Shown here one piece after another: positions 25,249-34,780 of a DNA stretch of 64,000 nt. Source of the DNA: Pseudomonas protegens. Lineage in GTDB: Bacteria > Pseudomonadota > Gammaproteobacteria > Pseudomonadales > Pseudomonadaceae. Both the position numbers and the translations under genes were made by a program. Below the pieces are notes generated by a model that was not told where the DNA came from, searched no databases, and was given only the letters and a program-made list of their open reading frames with translations. The first letter of the stretch is position 1; each line of letters starts with the position of its first letter. The stretch lies in contig NZ_CP031396.1 in assembly GCF_003363755.1 (NCBI RefSeq), positions 3,851,001 to 3,915,000 of the forward strand, written 5' to 3'.

Positions 25249-27057
25249 TCATACCCCGCGGTCCTCGGAGGGCTGCAGGCTGACGCCGGGGGCCCCGGCA
25301 CGCAGGCGCAGGGTGATCAGGGCGCCGCCTTCACGGTGGTTGGCGAACGACAGCTCACCGCCGAAGGCGCGCATCAGGGTGTCGCAGATCGCCAGGCCCA
25401 GGCCCAGGCCCTGGGTCCGTGTCTTGGTGGTGTAGAACGGCTCGCCAGCGCGGCCCAGCGCCTCCATGCAGAAGCCCGGGCCGTTGTCGCGGATGTACAG
25501 ATTGACGCCTGTAGCGGTGGACTCGGCACTCAGCCAGAGTTTGCGCGGCGGGCCCTTTTCGGTCAGGGCGTCGAGGGCGTTGGCCAGCAGGTTGCCAAGG
25601 ACCTGGCGCAGGCGGGTTTCCCCGGCCTCGACCCACAGGGTAGCGGCTGGCAGGTCGCGGATCAGTTCCACTTCCATGGCCCGGCGACGCTTGGCCAGCA
25701 GGGCCAGGGCATCGTCCAGGGCCGGTTGCAGGGCGACGCTTTCCGGGGCGTGGTGATCGCGCCGGGCGAAGGCCCGCAGGTGAGCGATGATCGAGGCCAT
25801 GCGCCCGGTCAGTTCGCTGATCAGCTTGAGGTTGCCCCGGGCGTCATCGGTGCGTTGGTGGTCCAGCAGCACTTCGGCGTTTTCCGCGTAGCTGCGGATG
25901 GCGGCCAGGGGCTGGTTGAGTTCGTGACTGATGCTCGCCGACATGGTGCCCAGGGCCGAGAGCTTGCCGGCCTGGACCAGATTGTCCTGGGCGCGCACCA
26001 GTTCCTGTTGGGCGGTTTCGCGTTCCAGCACTTCCTGTTTCAAGCGCCGGTTGAGGCTCTCCAGATCGCTGGTGCGTTCGGCTACGCGCCTTTCCAGCTC
26101 ACGCCGGGCCTTGGCTTCGAAGGCGATCCTCTCCAGGTAGTGGCGGCGGCGCTGCATCATCAGGCCGAGCAGCAGCATCAGCACCAGCAGCGCAGCGGCG
26201 CCGACCGCCACCACGGTGCGCACCGGGCGATCGATCAGGGTGCGCGGGGCGAGGATGCTGACGCTCCAGCGGGTTTCCTCGATCTGCTGGGTCTGGGTCA
26301 GCCAGGCATCGGGATTGAGGTTCAGTGGGCGCGGATCCCGGGTTGGGTAGGGCTGGATGGCGACGATGGCCTGGCGTTCCTCGTCGCTCAGTGGCCGGGT
26401 CGCACGAAAGCGCCATTCAGGGCGCGAGGTGAGGATCACCACACCATTGTGGTCGGTCAGCAGCAATTGTTCCGGGGTCTTGCCCCACAGGCTTTCGGTA
26501 TGGTCCAAGTCCACCTTGACCACCAGCACGCCCAGCATCCGTTCGCCGTCGCGCACTGCAGCGGCGAAGAAGTAGCCACGCTTGGCCGAGGTGGTGCCCA
26601 GGCCGAAGAACCGTCCCAGGCGTCCGGCCATGGCTTCGCTGAAATAGGGGCGGAAGGCGAAATTGCGCCCGACGAAACTGTCGTGCTTGTCCCAGTTGGA
26701 GGCCGCCAGGGTCTTGCCGTTGGTGTCCATCAGGTACATGACTTCGGCGCCGGTCTGGGCGCTGATGTTTTTCAGCAGGCGGTTGGCGTTGCCCTGGGTC
26801 ACGCCGTCGTCCGGGGCCCCCAGCACCGCCCGCAGCGCCGGCAGGTCGCCGAGGATCTGCGGCAGCACTTCGTAGCGGTGCAGGGTGCCCAGCAGGTTGG
26901 CCACGTAGAGGTCGAGGGTCTGGCGATTCTGGCTGGTCAGCTCGTTGCGATAGTAGCGCTCGGCCAAGTGCTCCAGCGGCCACAGCAACGGCGCCAGGCA
27001 CAGGGCCAGCAGGGCCAGGCTGCGCCAGCGGGGACGACGGGGAAGAGGTGCGGTCAT
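25249..27057 (-). CDS. dctB: C4-dicarboxylate sensor kinase DctB
   Basis: 602 residues from ATG 27057. An N-terminal transmembrane helix (about 10-30), a periplasmic double-PAS (dCache) sensor (DTNGKTLAASNWDKHDSF, then RGYFFAAAVRDG), a second transmembrane helix (about 285-305), a coiled coil (KARRELERRVAERTSDLE), then HisKA with SASISHELNQPLAAIRSY and HATPase_c (LLANALDAL, DNGPGF, GLGLGLAIC). The architecture and the DctD partner fit the succinate/fumarate/malate sensor. It starts 34 bases after rmlD, so it is probably on the rml transcript. Confidence 0.9.
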   Translation of the reverse strand: MTAPLPRRPRWRSLALLALCLAPLLWPLEHLAERYYRNELTSQNRQTLDLYVANLLGTLHRYEVLPQILGDLPALRAVLGAPDDGVTQGNANRLLKNISAQTGAEVMYLMDTNGKTLAASNWDKHDSFVGRNFAFRPYFSEAMAGRLGRFFGLGTTSAKRGYFFAAAVRDGERMLGVLVVKVDLDHTESLWGKTPEQLLLTDHNGVVILTSRPEWRFRATRPLSDEERQAIVAIQPYPTRDPRPLNLNPDAWLTQTQQIEETRWSVSILAPRTLIDRPVRTVVAVGAAALLVLMLLLGLMMQRRRHYLERIAFEAKARRELERRVAERTSDLESLNRRLKQEVLERETAQQELVRAQDNLVQAGKLSALGTMSASISHELNQPLAAIRSYAENAEVLLDHQRTDDARGNLKLISELTGRMASIIAHLRAFARRDHHAPESVALQPALDDALALLAKRRRAMEVELIRDLPAATLWVEAGETRLRQVLGNLLANALDALTEKGPPRKLWLSAESTATGVNLYIRDNGPGFCMEALGRAGEPFYTTKTRTQGLGLGLAICDTLMRAFGGELSFANHREGGALITLRLRAGAPGVSLQPSEDRGV

Positions 27058-27091
27058 GGAAAGGGCGCCTGTGGATACAGGCGCATTATGC

Positions 27092-27973
27092 CTAGCCCTG
27101 CTCGGCAAGACACTCGCGCAGTGCGCTGCGCCAGTCCGGCTGGGTCACGCCCCATTCGCGAGCCAGGCGGCTGCAGTCCAGGCGTGAGTTCAGCGGCCGG
27201 GGAGCCGGGGTCGGGTAAGCACTGGAGGGGATGGCTTCGAGCACCGCACAAGGCTTGTCCAGGGCCAGCAACTGCTCGCCGATGGCCTGGGCGAAACCGA
27301 ACCAGGAGGTCTCGCCGTGGGCGGTGAGGTGGTAGGTGCCCCAGGCGCCTTGATTCCCGGACTGCCAGCGTTCGATCAGGGCGCGCGTGCTGTTGGCGAT
27401 GGTGCCGGCCCAGGTGGGCGCGCCGATCTGGTCGGCCACCACCCGCAGCTCGGGTCGTTCCTGCAGCAGGCGCTGCATGGTCAGCAGGAAGTTCTTGCCA
27501 TGGCTGGAATAGACCCAGCTGGTGCGCAGGATCAGGTGCTGGCCCTGTACCAGGTTGATGGCCCGTTCGCCCGCCAGCTTGCTCTGGCCGTAGACCCCCA
27601 ACGGATTGGGCTCGTCTTCCTCTACGTAGGGCGTGTCCTTGCGGCCATCGAACACGTAGTCGGTGGAGTAGTGAATCAGTGGCACACCCAGTGCCCGGGC
27701 TTCCTCGGCGAAGATCCCGGGGGCCGTGGCGTTGATCGCAAAGGCCAGCTCCGGCTCGCTTTCGGCCTGATCGACGGCGGTGTGGGCGGCGGCGTTGATG
27801 ATCAGATGCGGAGCAATGGTGCGGACCTGCTGGCGAATCTGTTCCGGGTGGCTCAGGTCCAGTTGGTCTCGACCAAGGACCACCAGTTCGCCCAGGTCGC
27901 CGAGCCGCTGCTGCAGCTCGCGGGAAACCTGGCCGTGCTGGCCGCTGATGAGGATTTTCAGGGGAGTGCTCAT
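27092..27973 (-). CDS. rmlD: dTDP-4-dehydrorhamnose reductase RmlD
   Basis: 293 residues. Short-chain dehydrogenase with the variant nucleotide loop ISGQHGQVSREL, the catalytic YGQSK and the substrate loop HYSTDYVFDG. It performs the last step, NAD(P)H reduction to dTDP-L-rhamnose. Its start overlaps rmlC by four bases. Order here is B-A-C-D; the PAO1 order, as I recall it, is B-D-A-C. Confidence 0.95.
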   Translation of the reverse strand: MSTPLKILISGQHGQVSRELQQRLGDLGELVVLGRDQLDLSHPEQIRQQVRTIAPHLIINAAAHTAVDQAESEPELAFAINATAPGIFAEEARALGVPLIHYSTDYVFDGRKDTPYVEEDEPNPLGVYGQSKLAGERAINLVQGQHLILRTSWVYSSHGKNFLLTMQRLLQERPELRVVADQIGAPTWAGTIANSTRALIERWQSGNQGAWGTYHLTAHGETSWFGFAQAIGEQLLALDKPCAVLEAIPSSAYPTPAPRPLNSRLDCSRLAREWGVTQPDWRSALRECLAEQG

Positions 27974-28515
27974 GGGAACAGATCGGCCTCGGCCAGTAGG
28001 CTGCCGGCCTGATCCTTGGCGGACAATTGCGGGGGCTCGGTGAGTTCCCAGTCAATGGCCAGGGTCGGATCGTCCCAGCGAATGCTGCGCTCGGCGGCGG
28101 GATTGTAATAGTCGGTGGTCTTGTAGAGGAACTCGGCAAAGTCGCTGAGCACCACGAAACCGTGGGCGAACCCTTCGGGAACCCAGAGCTGGCGATGGTT
28201 CTCGGCCGAGAGGCGTACGGCGACCCATTGACCAAAGTGTGCCGAGCTGCGACGGATATCGACAGCCACATCGAGCACTTCGCCCTGTGTCACGCGTACC
28301 AGTTTTCCCTGGGTGTTCTGCAACTGATAGTGCAAGCCACGCAGCACGCCTTTTTGCGAGCGTGAATGGTTGTCCTGAACGAACTGAGTATCCAGGCCGG
28401 TGGCGTCGGCGAAGGCCTTGGCATTGAAACTCTCGTAGAAAAACCCACGCTCGTCGCCGAACACCTTGGGCTCGATGATCAGCACGCCGGGCAGGTCGGT
28501 GGGGATGATCTTCAT
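27970..28515 (-). CDS. rmlC: dTDP-4-dehydrorhamnose 3,5-epimerase RmlC
   Basis: 181 residues, cupin fold. Family landmarks: GVLIIEPKVFGDERGFFYES at the start, FVQDNHSRSQKGVLRGLHYQ with the catalytic His of the RGLHYQ motif, and FAHGFVVLSDFAEFLYKTTD. It epimerises C3 and C5 of dTDP-4-dehydro-6-deoxyglucose. It overlaps both rmlA and rmlD by four bases. Confidence 0.95.
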   Translation of the reverse strand: MKIIPTDLPGVLIIEPKVFGDERGFFYESFNAKAFADATGLDTQFVQDNHSRSQKGVLRGLHYQLQNTQGKLVRVTQGEVLDVAVDIRRSSAHFGQWVAVRLSAENHRQLWVPEGFAHGFVVLSDFAEFLYKTTDYYNPAAERSIRWDDPTLAIDWELTEPPQLSAKDQAGSLLAEADLFP

Positions 28516-29387
28516 TGCGTCTCCCCGGCCAGGGTGAAGAGGTACTGGCCATAGCCGGTCTTGCCAAAGTAGGCGGCGCGCTCCAGCAGATGCTCACGGC
28601 TGATCCATTGGTTCTGGTAGGCGATTTCCTCCAGACAGGCGACCTTCAAACCTTGACGGTGCTCGATGGTCTGTACGTACTGCGAGGCCTCCAGCAGGCT
28701 ATCGTGGGTGCCGGTGTCGAGCCAGGCAAAGCCCCGGCCAAAGCGCTCCACATGCAGATCGCCACGCTTGAGGTAGGCGTTGTTGACGTCGGTGATTTCC
28801 AGTTCGCCACGGGGCGACGGCTTGACTGCCTTGGCGATCTGCACCACGTCATTGTCATAGAAGTACAGGCCGGTGACCGCGTAGCTGGATTTCGGTTTCT
28901 TGGGTTTCTCTTCGATGGACAGGGCGCGGCCTTCGCTGTCGAAGTCGATGACCCCGAAGCGCTCCGGGTCCTTGACCCAGTAACCGAACACCGTAGCGCC
29001 GGAGCTGCGCTTGGCGGCAGCGCGCAGCTGTTCGCCGAAGTACTGTCCGTGGAAGATGTTGTCGCCCAGGATCAGGCACACCGGGTCATTGCCGATGAAC
29101 TCTTCGCCGATCAGGAACGCCTGGGCCAGGCCATCCGGTGAAGGTTGTTCGGCGTAGCTCAAGCGCACGCCGAACTGGCTGCCGTCACCCAGCAGGTTGC
29201 GGTACTGCGGCAAGTCCTGGGGGGTGGAGATGATCAGGATGTCCTGGATGCCGGCCAGCATCAGTACCGAGATCGGGTAATAGATCATCGGCTTGTCGTA
29301 GATCGGCAGCAGTTGCTTGGAGACACCGAGGGTGATGGGGTGCAGACGGGTGCCGGAGCCGCCCGCCAGAACAATGCCTTTAATCAT
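28512..29387 (-). CDS. rmlA: Glucose-1-phosphate thymidylyltransferase RmlA
   Basis: 291 residues from ATG 29387. The nucleotidyltransferase signature GGSGTRLHPITLGVSKQLLP is complete, with LGDNIFHGQ (metal) and FAWLDTGTHDSLLEAS at the C-terminal half. It makes dTDP-glucose from glucose-1-phosphate and dTTP and is feedback-inhibited by dTDP-rhamnose in the family. Four-base overlap with rmlB and with rmlC. Confidence 0.96.
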   Translation of the reverse strand: MIKGIVLAGGSGTRLHPITLGVSKQLLPIYDKPMIYYPISVLMLAGIQDILIISTPQDLPQYRNLLGDGSQFGVRLSYAEQPSPDGLAQAFLIGEEFIGNDPVCLILGDNIFHGQYFGEQLRAAAKRSSGATVFGYWVKDPERFGVIDFDSEGRALSIEEKPKKPKSSYAVTGLYFYDNDVVQIAKAVKPSPRGELEITDVNNAYLKRGDLHVERFGRGFAWLDTGTHDSLLEASQYVQTIEHRQGLKVACLEEIAYQNQWISREHLLERAAYFGKTGYGQYLFTLAGETQ

Positions 29388-30466
29388 GCAATCAGATCCT
29401 TGATGTCGGTGGAACCCAGGCGTTCGCCCTGGTAGCTGCCGTCCTGTACTCGGCGGCACCACTCGAGGTTTTCCAGGTACCACTGCACAGTCTTGCGCAG
29501 TCCGCTGGTGAAGGTTTCTTCTGGCACCCAGCCCAGTTCCCGCTCGATCTTGCCGGCATCGATGGCGTAGCGCAGGTCGTGGCCCGGGCGGTCCTGGACG
29601 AAGGTGATCAGGTCGGCGTAGTGGGCAACGCCCTGGGGTTTTTGCGGGGCCAGCTCTTCCAGCAGGCTGCAGATGCCGCGTACCACGTCGATGTTCTTCT
29701 GCTCGTTATGGCCGCCGATGTTGTAAGTCTCGCCGACCACACCCTCGGTCACCACCTTGTACAGCGCGCGAGCGTGATCCTCGACGTACAGCCAGTCGCG
29801 CACTTGCTGGCCATTGCCATAGACCGGCAGCGGCTTGCCTGCGAGGGCGTTGAGAATCACCAGAGGGATCAACTTCTCGGGAAAGTGGAACGGGCCATAG
29901 TTGTTGGAGCAGTTGGTTATCAGCACCGGCAGGCCGTAGGTACGCTGCCAGGCGCGGACCAGATGGTCGGACGCAGCCTTGCTGGCGGAGTAGGGCGAAC
30001 TGGGGGCGTAGGGCGTGGTTTCAGTGAACAGGTCGTCGACGCCATGCAGGTCGCCATAGACCTCATCGGTGGAAATATGGTGGAAGCGCAAAGCGGCCTT
30101 TTCCGCTTCGGGCAGTTTGTGCCAGTAAGCGCGGGTTGCCTCCAGCAGGCTGTAGGTGCCGACGATATTGGTCTGGATGAAGTCGGACGGCCCGTCGATG
30201 GAGCGGTCGACATGGGACTCGGCCGCCAGGTGCATGATCGCGTGAGGCTGGAAGCGCGCGAGCACCGCACTGACGGTGGCCTGGTCGACGATATCGGCCT
30301 TGACGAATTCGTAGCGGCTGTTGCTGGCGATGCTGTGCAGCGATTCCAGGTTGCCTGCGTAGGTCAGTTTGTCGAGGTTCAGCACTTCGTGTTCTGTGTG
30401 CTGGATCAGATGGCGGACCAGAGCCGAGCCGATGAATCCGGCTCCGCCGGTGACGAGAATGCGCAT
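29384..30466 (-). CDS. rmlB: dTDP-glucose 4,6-dehydratase RmlB
   Basis: 360 residues from ATG 30466. Extended short-chain dehydrogenase: GGAGFIGSALVRHL (NAD), HLAAESHVDRSI, HISTDEVYGDL with the TDE triad, and YSASKAASDHL (catalytic YxxxK). It is the first gene of the rml block; the 241-base gap to the divergent fusion gene must hold its promoter. dTDP-rhamnose feeds the LPS core, O-antigen or rhamnolipids; no glycosyltransferase is nearby. Confidence 0.96.
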   Translation of the reverse strand: MRILVTGGAGFIGSALVRHLIQHTEHEVLNLDKLTYAGNLESLHSIASNSRYEFVKADIVDQATVSAVLARFQPHAIMHLAAESHVDRSIDGPSDFIQTNIVGTYSLLEATRAYWHKLPEAEKAALRFHHISTDEVYGDLHGVDDLFTETTPYAPSSPYSASKAASDHLVRAWQRTYGLPVLITNCSNNYGPFHFPEKLIPLVILNALAGKPLPVYGNGQQVRDWLYVEDHARALYKVVTEGVVGETYNIGGHNEQKNIDVVRGICSLLEELAPQKPQGVAHYADLITFVQDRPGHDLRYAIDAGKIERELGWVPEETFTSGLRKTVQWYLENLEWCRRVQDGSYQGERLGSTDIKDLIA

Positions 30467-30707
30467 GTTGGAGGGCCTGTGTCCTTGAAAACGATCATTT
30501 ACTGCAAAAAATGCAGCATAGCTTGTCGACACGACGTCTTAGGCGCAATAGGCGCCATCAGTCGATTTCACCGCGAACGGTCGGAAATTTCGCAAAGTGC
30601 AGGGTTGAGGCGGGGACGGTGCCTGTCTGTTTCCCGTTCTTTGGGCTTGCGTAACGCCTTGGGCAATGGCGATATAAGCGGCTTATAACAATTCCAGGGA
30701 TCGTTGC

Positions 30708-33626
30708 ATGTTGCTCGCCACCTTGATCCACCGCGCCAGTCTGCCCAGCCCACAGGTCACTGCACAGCAAGCGCTGGAGCTGCTGGAAACCCATTACGGT
30801 CTGCAAGGCACCTTGCAGTCTCTGGGCAGCCAGCAGGACCTCAACTATCGCCTCGACAGTCCCCAGGGCCGCTTTGTCCTGAAGATCTGCCGTGGCGACT
30901 ACTCGGCCCTGGAGTTGCAAGCGCAGCACGCGGGCCTCAAGCACCTGCAGCAATACCCCGATCTGCGAGTGCCCAGGGTGATTCCGGCCAAAAACGGTGC
31001 AGACCTGCTGTCCCTGGAGATTGCCGGGCAAGCGCTGCACGTGCGGTTGCTCGACTATATAGAGGGTCGTTCCCTGACCCACCTGCCGCACCTGGGGAAC
31101 GAGCTGGTGGCGGGCCTGGGCCGGCTCTGCGGGCAGATGGACCTGGCTTTGGAAGGTTTCCAACATCCGGGGCTCGAACGCACCCTGCAATGGGATGCCC
31201 GGCATGCCCAGGCGCTGATCGGGCATTTGTTGCCAGTCATCCAGGACCCGCAGCAACGGGCCTTGATCGCTGACACCGCGCAGCGCGCCGAACGGCGGCT
31301 GCAGCTCTTGCAGGAGCAATTGCCGGTGCAGGCGATCCACATGGACATCACCGACGACAACGTGGTCTGGCAGCGGGATGCCGCGCGCCGTTGGCAGTTG
31401 CAGGGGGTGATCGATTTCGGCGACCTGATCCGTACCTGGCGCATCACCGATCTGTCGGTGACGTGCGCCGCACTGCTGCATCACGCCGAGGGCGATCCGC
31501 TGCGCATCCTGCCGGCGATCCAGGCCTATCACCAGGTCAACCCGCTGCAACGGGCCGAGCTGCTGGCGCTCTGGCCATTGATCGTGGCCCGCGCCGCGGT
31601 GCTGGTGCTCAGTGGCGAGCAGCAGGTCAGCATCGATCCGGGCAACGCCTACAGCCGCGCCAATTTGCACCACGAGTGGGAGATTTTCCGGGTCGCCAGC
31701 TCCGTGTCTTTCGAGTTCATGGAAGCGGCCATTCTCAGCGCTGTCGGGGAGTCGCTGCCGGCCATTGGCAGTGACGGCTTTGTCCCGCTGCTGCCGAGCC
31801 TGGTAGGGCGCGAGTTCGCCCTGATCGACCTGGGAGTGCTCAGCCCGCACTTCGAAGCCGGCAATTGGGAGCAGCCGGGGATTGATGATCGTCTGTTGGC
31901 CGAAGCCGCTGTTGCCCATGGCCTGGCCGCCAGTCGCTATGGCCAGTACCGCTTGTCGCGGACCTGCCCCGACAGCGCCCTGGAGCCGCAAACCTGCCCG
32001 TTGCATGTGCAGTTGCAAGTGCCAGCAGGCACGCCGGTAGAAGCACCGTTCGCCGGTGTGCTGCACCGTGCCGAGAACGGCCTGCTGCGTCTGGATGGCC
32101 CGGCGTTGAGCGTGCGCTTGTGGGGCGTCGAGCCGTCGTTGCACCCGGGGGCGGCCCTGGTCAAGGGGCAGGTACTGGGGGCCGTGGTAGCCGACGGTCG
32201 GCTCAAGGTGCAGTTGTGTCGAGCGGCCGAGCTGGATCCGCCGCTGTTCTGTACCCCTTCCCGCGCGCCAGCCTGGCAGGCCTTGTGCCCCTCTCCGGCC
32301 GCGCTGCTGGGGCTGGCCTGTGATGCCGAGCCGGAGCTGGACCCACAGACCCTGCTGGAGCGACGCGATGCCAGCTTTGCCCGCTCGCAAAAGCACTACT
32401 ACGTCGACCCGCCGCGGATCGAGCGCGGCTGGCGCAATCACCTGATCGACATGCAAGGGCGTTCCTACCTGGACATGCTCAACAACGTCGCGGTGCTTGG
32501 CCACGGTCACCCACGCATGGCCGCCGAGGCGGCGCGCCAATGGTCGCTGCTCAATACCAACTCGCGTTTTCACTATGCGGCGATCGCCGAATTCTCCGAG
32601 CGCCTGCTGGCCCTGGCGCCGGACTCCATGGATCGGGTGTTCCTGGTCAACAGCGGCACCGAGGCCAACGATCTGGCGATTCGCCTGGCCTGGGCCTACA
32701 GCGGCGGGCGCGACATGCTCAGCGTGCTGGAGGCCTATCACGGCTGGTCGGTGGCGGCCGACGCGGTGTCGACCTCCATCGCCGACAATCCCCAGGCCCT
32801 CACCAGCCGTCCCGACTGGGTGCACCCGGTGACGGCGCCCAACACCTATCGCGGCGAGTTCCGTGGCCAGGACAGCACACCGCAGTACCTGCGCAGCGTC
32901 GACCAGCAGTTGCACAAGCTGGAGGCGCAGCATCGTCAGTTGGCCGGGTTTATCTGTGAGCCGGTGTACGGCAATGCCGGGGGCATCTCGCTGCCGCCGG
33001 GTTATCTGCAGGCAGTCTACGAACGGGTTCGGGCCCGGGGTGGCGTGTGCATCGCCGATGAGGTCCAGGTGGGCTATGGCCGCATGGGCAAGTTCTTCTG
33101 GGGCTTTGAAGAGCAGGGCGTGGTGCCGGACATCATCACCATGGCCAAGGGCATGGGCAACGGTCAGCCCCTTGGGGCGGTGATCACCCGTCGCGAGATT
33201 GCCGAGGCGCTGGAGGCCGAGGGCTATTTCTTCTCTTCATCCGGTGGCAGCCCGGTCAGTTGCCGCATCGGCATCGCCGTGCTGGATGTGATGCAGGAGG
33301 AGGGCCTCTGGGAGAACGCCCGGGTGGTGGGTGAACATTTCAGGCAACGCCTGGAGGCGCTCAAGGACCTGCATCCCCTGGTGGGTGCGGTGCATGGCTC
33401 CGGTTTCTACCTGGGGCTGGAACTGATCCGCAATCACCAGACCCTGGAACCGGCCACCGAGGAGACCACCCTGCTGTGCGATCGCCTGCGGGAACTGGGG
33501 ATCTTCATGCAGCCCACCGGCGATCACTTGAACATCCTCAAGATCAAGCCGCCGATGGTCACCAGCCGGCAGAGCGTGGATTTCTTCGTCGACATGCTGG
33601 ACAAGGTGCTGGGCGAAGATCTGTAA
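30708..33626 (+). CDS. APH-type kinase / M23-like / class-III aminotransferase-type phospho-lyase fusion
   Basis: 972 residues, three modules. Residues 1-345: aminoglycoside-phosphotransferase-like kinase with HMDITDDNVVW (His211, Asp213) and IDFGD (Asp236). Residues about 390-500: an M23/lysostaphin-like beta domain (VPAGTPVEAPFAGVLH) in which the usual H-x3-D metal pair reads His433...Gln437, so it is probably not a peptidase. Residues about 545-972: class-III PLP enzyme with NSGTEANDLAIR, IADEVQVGYGRMG and the PLP lysine K814 in TMAKGMGNG. Kinase plus class-III enzyme recalls the hydroxylysine kinase/phosphohydroxylysine phospho-lyase and ethanolamine-phosphate phospho-lyase systems: phosphorylate an amino alcohol, then eliminate phosphate. 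The true substrate is unknown. aguB and aguA follow after 270 bases. Confidence 0.8.
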   Translation: MLLATLIHRASLPSPQVTAQQALELLETHYGLQGTLQSLGSQQDLNYRLDSPQGRFVLKICRGDYSALELQAQHAGLKHLQQYPDLRVPRVIPAKNGADLLSLEIAGQALHVRLLDYIEGRSLTHLPHLGNELVAGLGRLCGQMDLALEGFQHPGLERTLQWDARHAQALIGHLLPVIQDPQQRALIADTAQRAERRLQLLQEQLPVQAIHMDITDDNVVWQRDAARRWQLQGVIDFGDLIRTWRITDLSVTCAALLHHAEGDPLRILPAIQAYHQVNPLQRAELLALWPLIVARAAVLVLSGEQQVSIDPGNAYSRANLHHEWEIFRVASSVSFEFMEAAILSAVGESLPAIGSDGFVPLLPSLVGREFALIDLGVLSPHFEAGNWEQPGIDDRLLAEAAVAHGLAASRYGQYRLSRTCPDSALEPQTCPLHVQLQVPAGTPVEAPFAGVLHRAENGLLRLDGPALSVRLWGVEPSLHPGAALVKGQVLGAVVADGRLKVQLCRAAELDPPLFCTPSRAPAWQALCPSPAALLGLACDAEPELDPQTLLERRDASFARSQKHYYVDPPRIERGWRNHLIDMQGRSYLDMLNNVAVLGHGHPRMAAEAARQWSLLNTNSRFHYAAIAEFSERLLALAPDSMDRVFLVNSGTEANDLAIRLAWAYSGGRDMLSVLEAYHGWSVAADAVSTSIADNPQALTSRPDWVHPVTAPNTYRGEFRGQDSTPQYLRSVDQQLHKLEAQHRQLAGFICEPVYGNAGGISLPPGYLQAVYERVRARGGVCIADEVQVGYGRMGKFFWGFEEQGVVPDIITMAKGMGNGQPLGAVITRREIAEALEAEGYFFSSSGGSPVSCRIGIAVLDVMQEEGLWENARVVGEHFRQRLEALKDLHPLVGAVHGSGFYLGLELIRNHQTLEPATEETTLLCDRLRELGIFMQPTGDHLNILKIKPPMVTSRQSVDFFVDMLDKVLGEDL

Positions 33627-33655
33627 GGGCTCGTCGTTCGCTTGCGTTCATCTCC

Positions 33656-33711
33656 ATTCGCCGGCAAGCCGGCTCCTACACCTTTCTGTGGGGGCTGGCT
33701 TGCCGGCGAAT
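33656..33711. repeat. REP palindrome
   Basis: ATTCGCCGGCAAGCCGGCTC (33656-33675) pairs with GGCTGGCTTGCCGGCGAAT (to 33711) with a short spacer. It lies directly after the fusion gene and may reduce read-through into aguB. Confidence 0.85.
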
Positions 33712-33896
33712 GTGTTTATGCCTATTCGATTGTTATCGGTATTTTGTCGGATATTTTGCGCATTCAAGAATTCTGTGGCTTTTAAAGTCGATATTTATCG
33801 GATATAAAGTGGCCGTCGTCAGGCGCGACCTTGTCGTGCCCCGTCCTTTTCCTAATCCGTTGTCATCGACCGCGTCCATTGCCCGGGAGTTGTTCC

Positions 33897-34775
<879 letters not shown>

Positions 34776-34780
34776 ACACT

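Noticed and set aside
30558..32933. Very long minus-strand open frame opposite the kinase/phospho-lyase fusion gene
   Set aside because: It is the high-G+C mirror of the real gene: no start signal and no domain pattern in translation, whereas the plus strand shows complete motifs.
3782..33711. REP palindromes considered as a possible CRISPR array or insertion-sequence ends
   Set aside because: The copies are single or paired, kilobases apart, with no regular spacers, no transposase and no target duplications.
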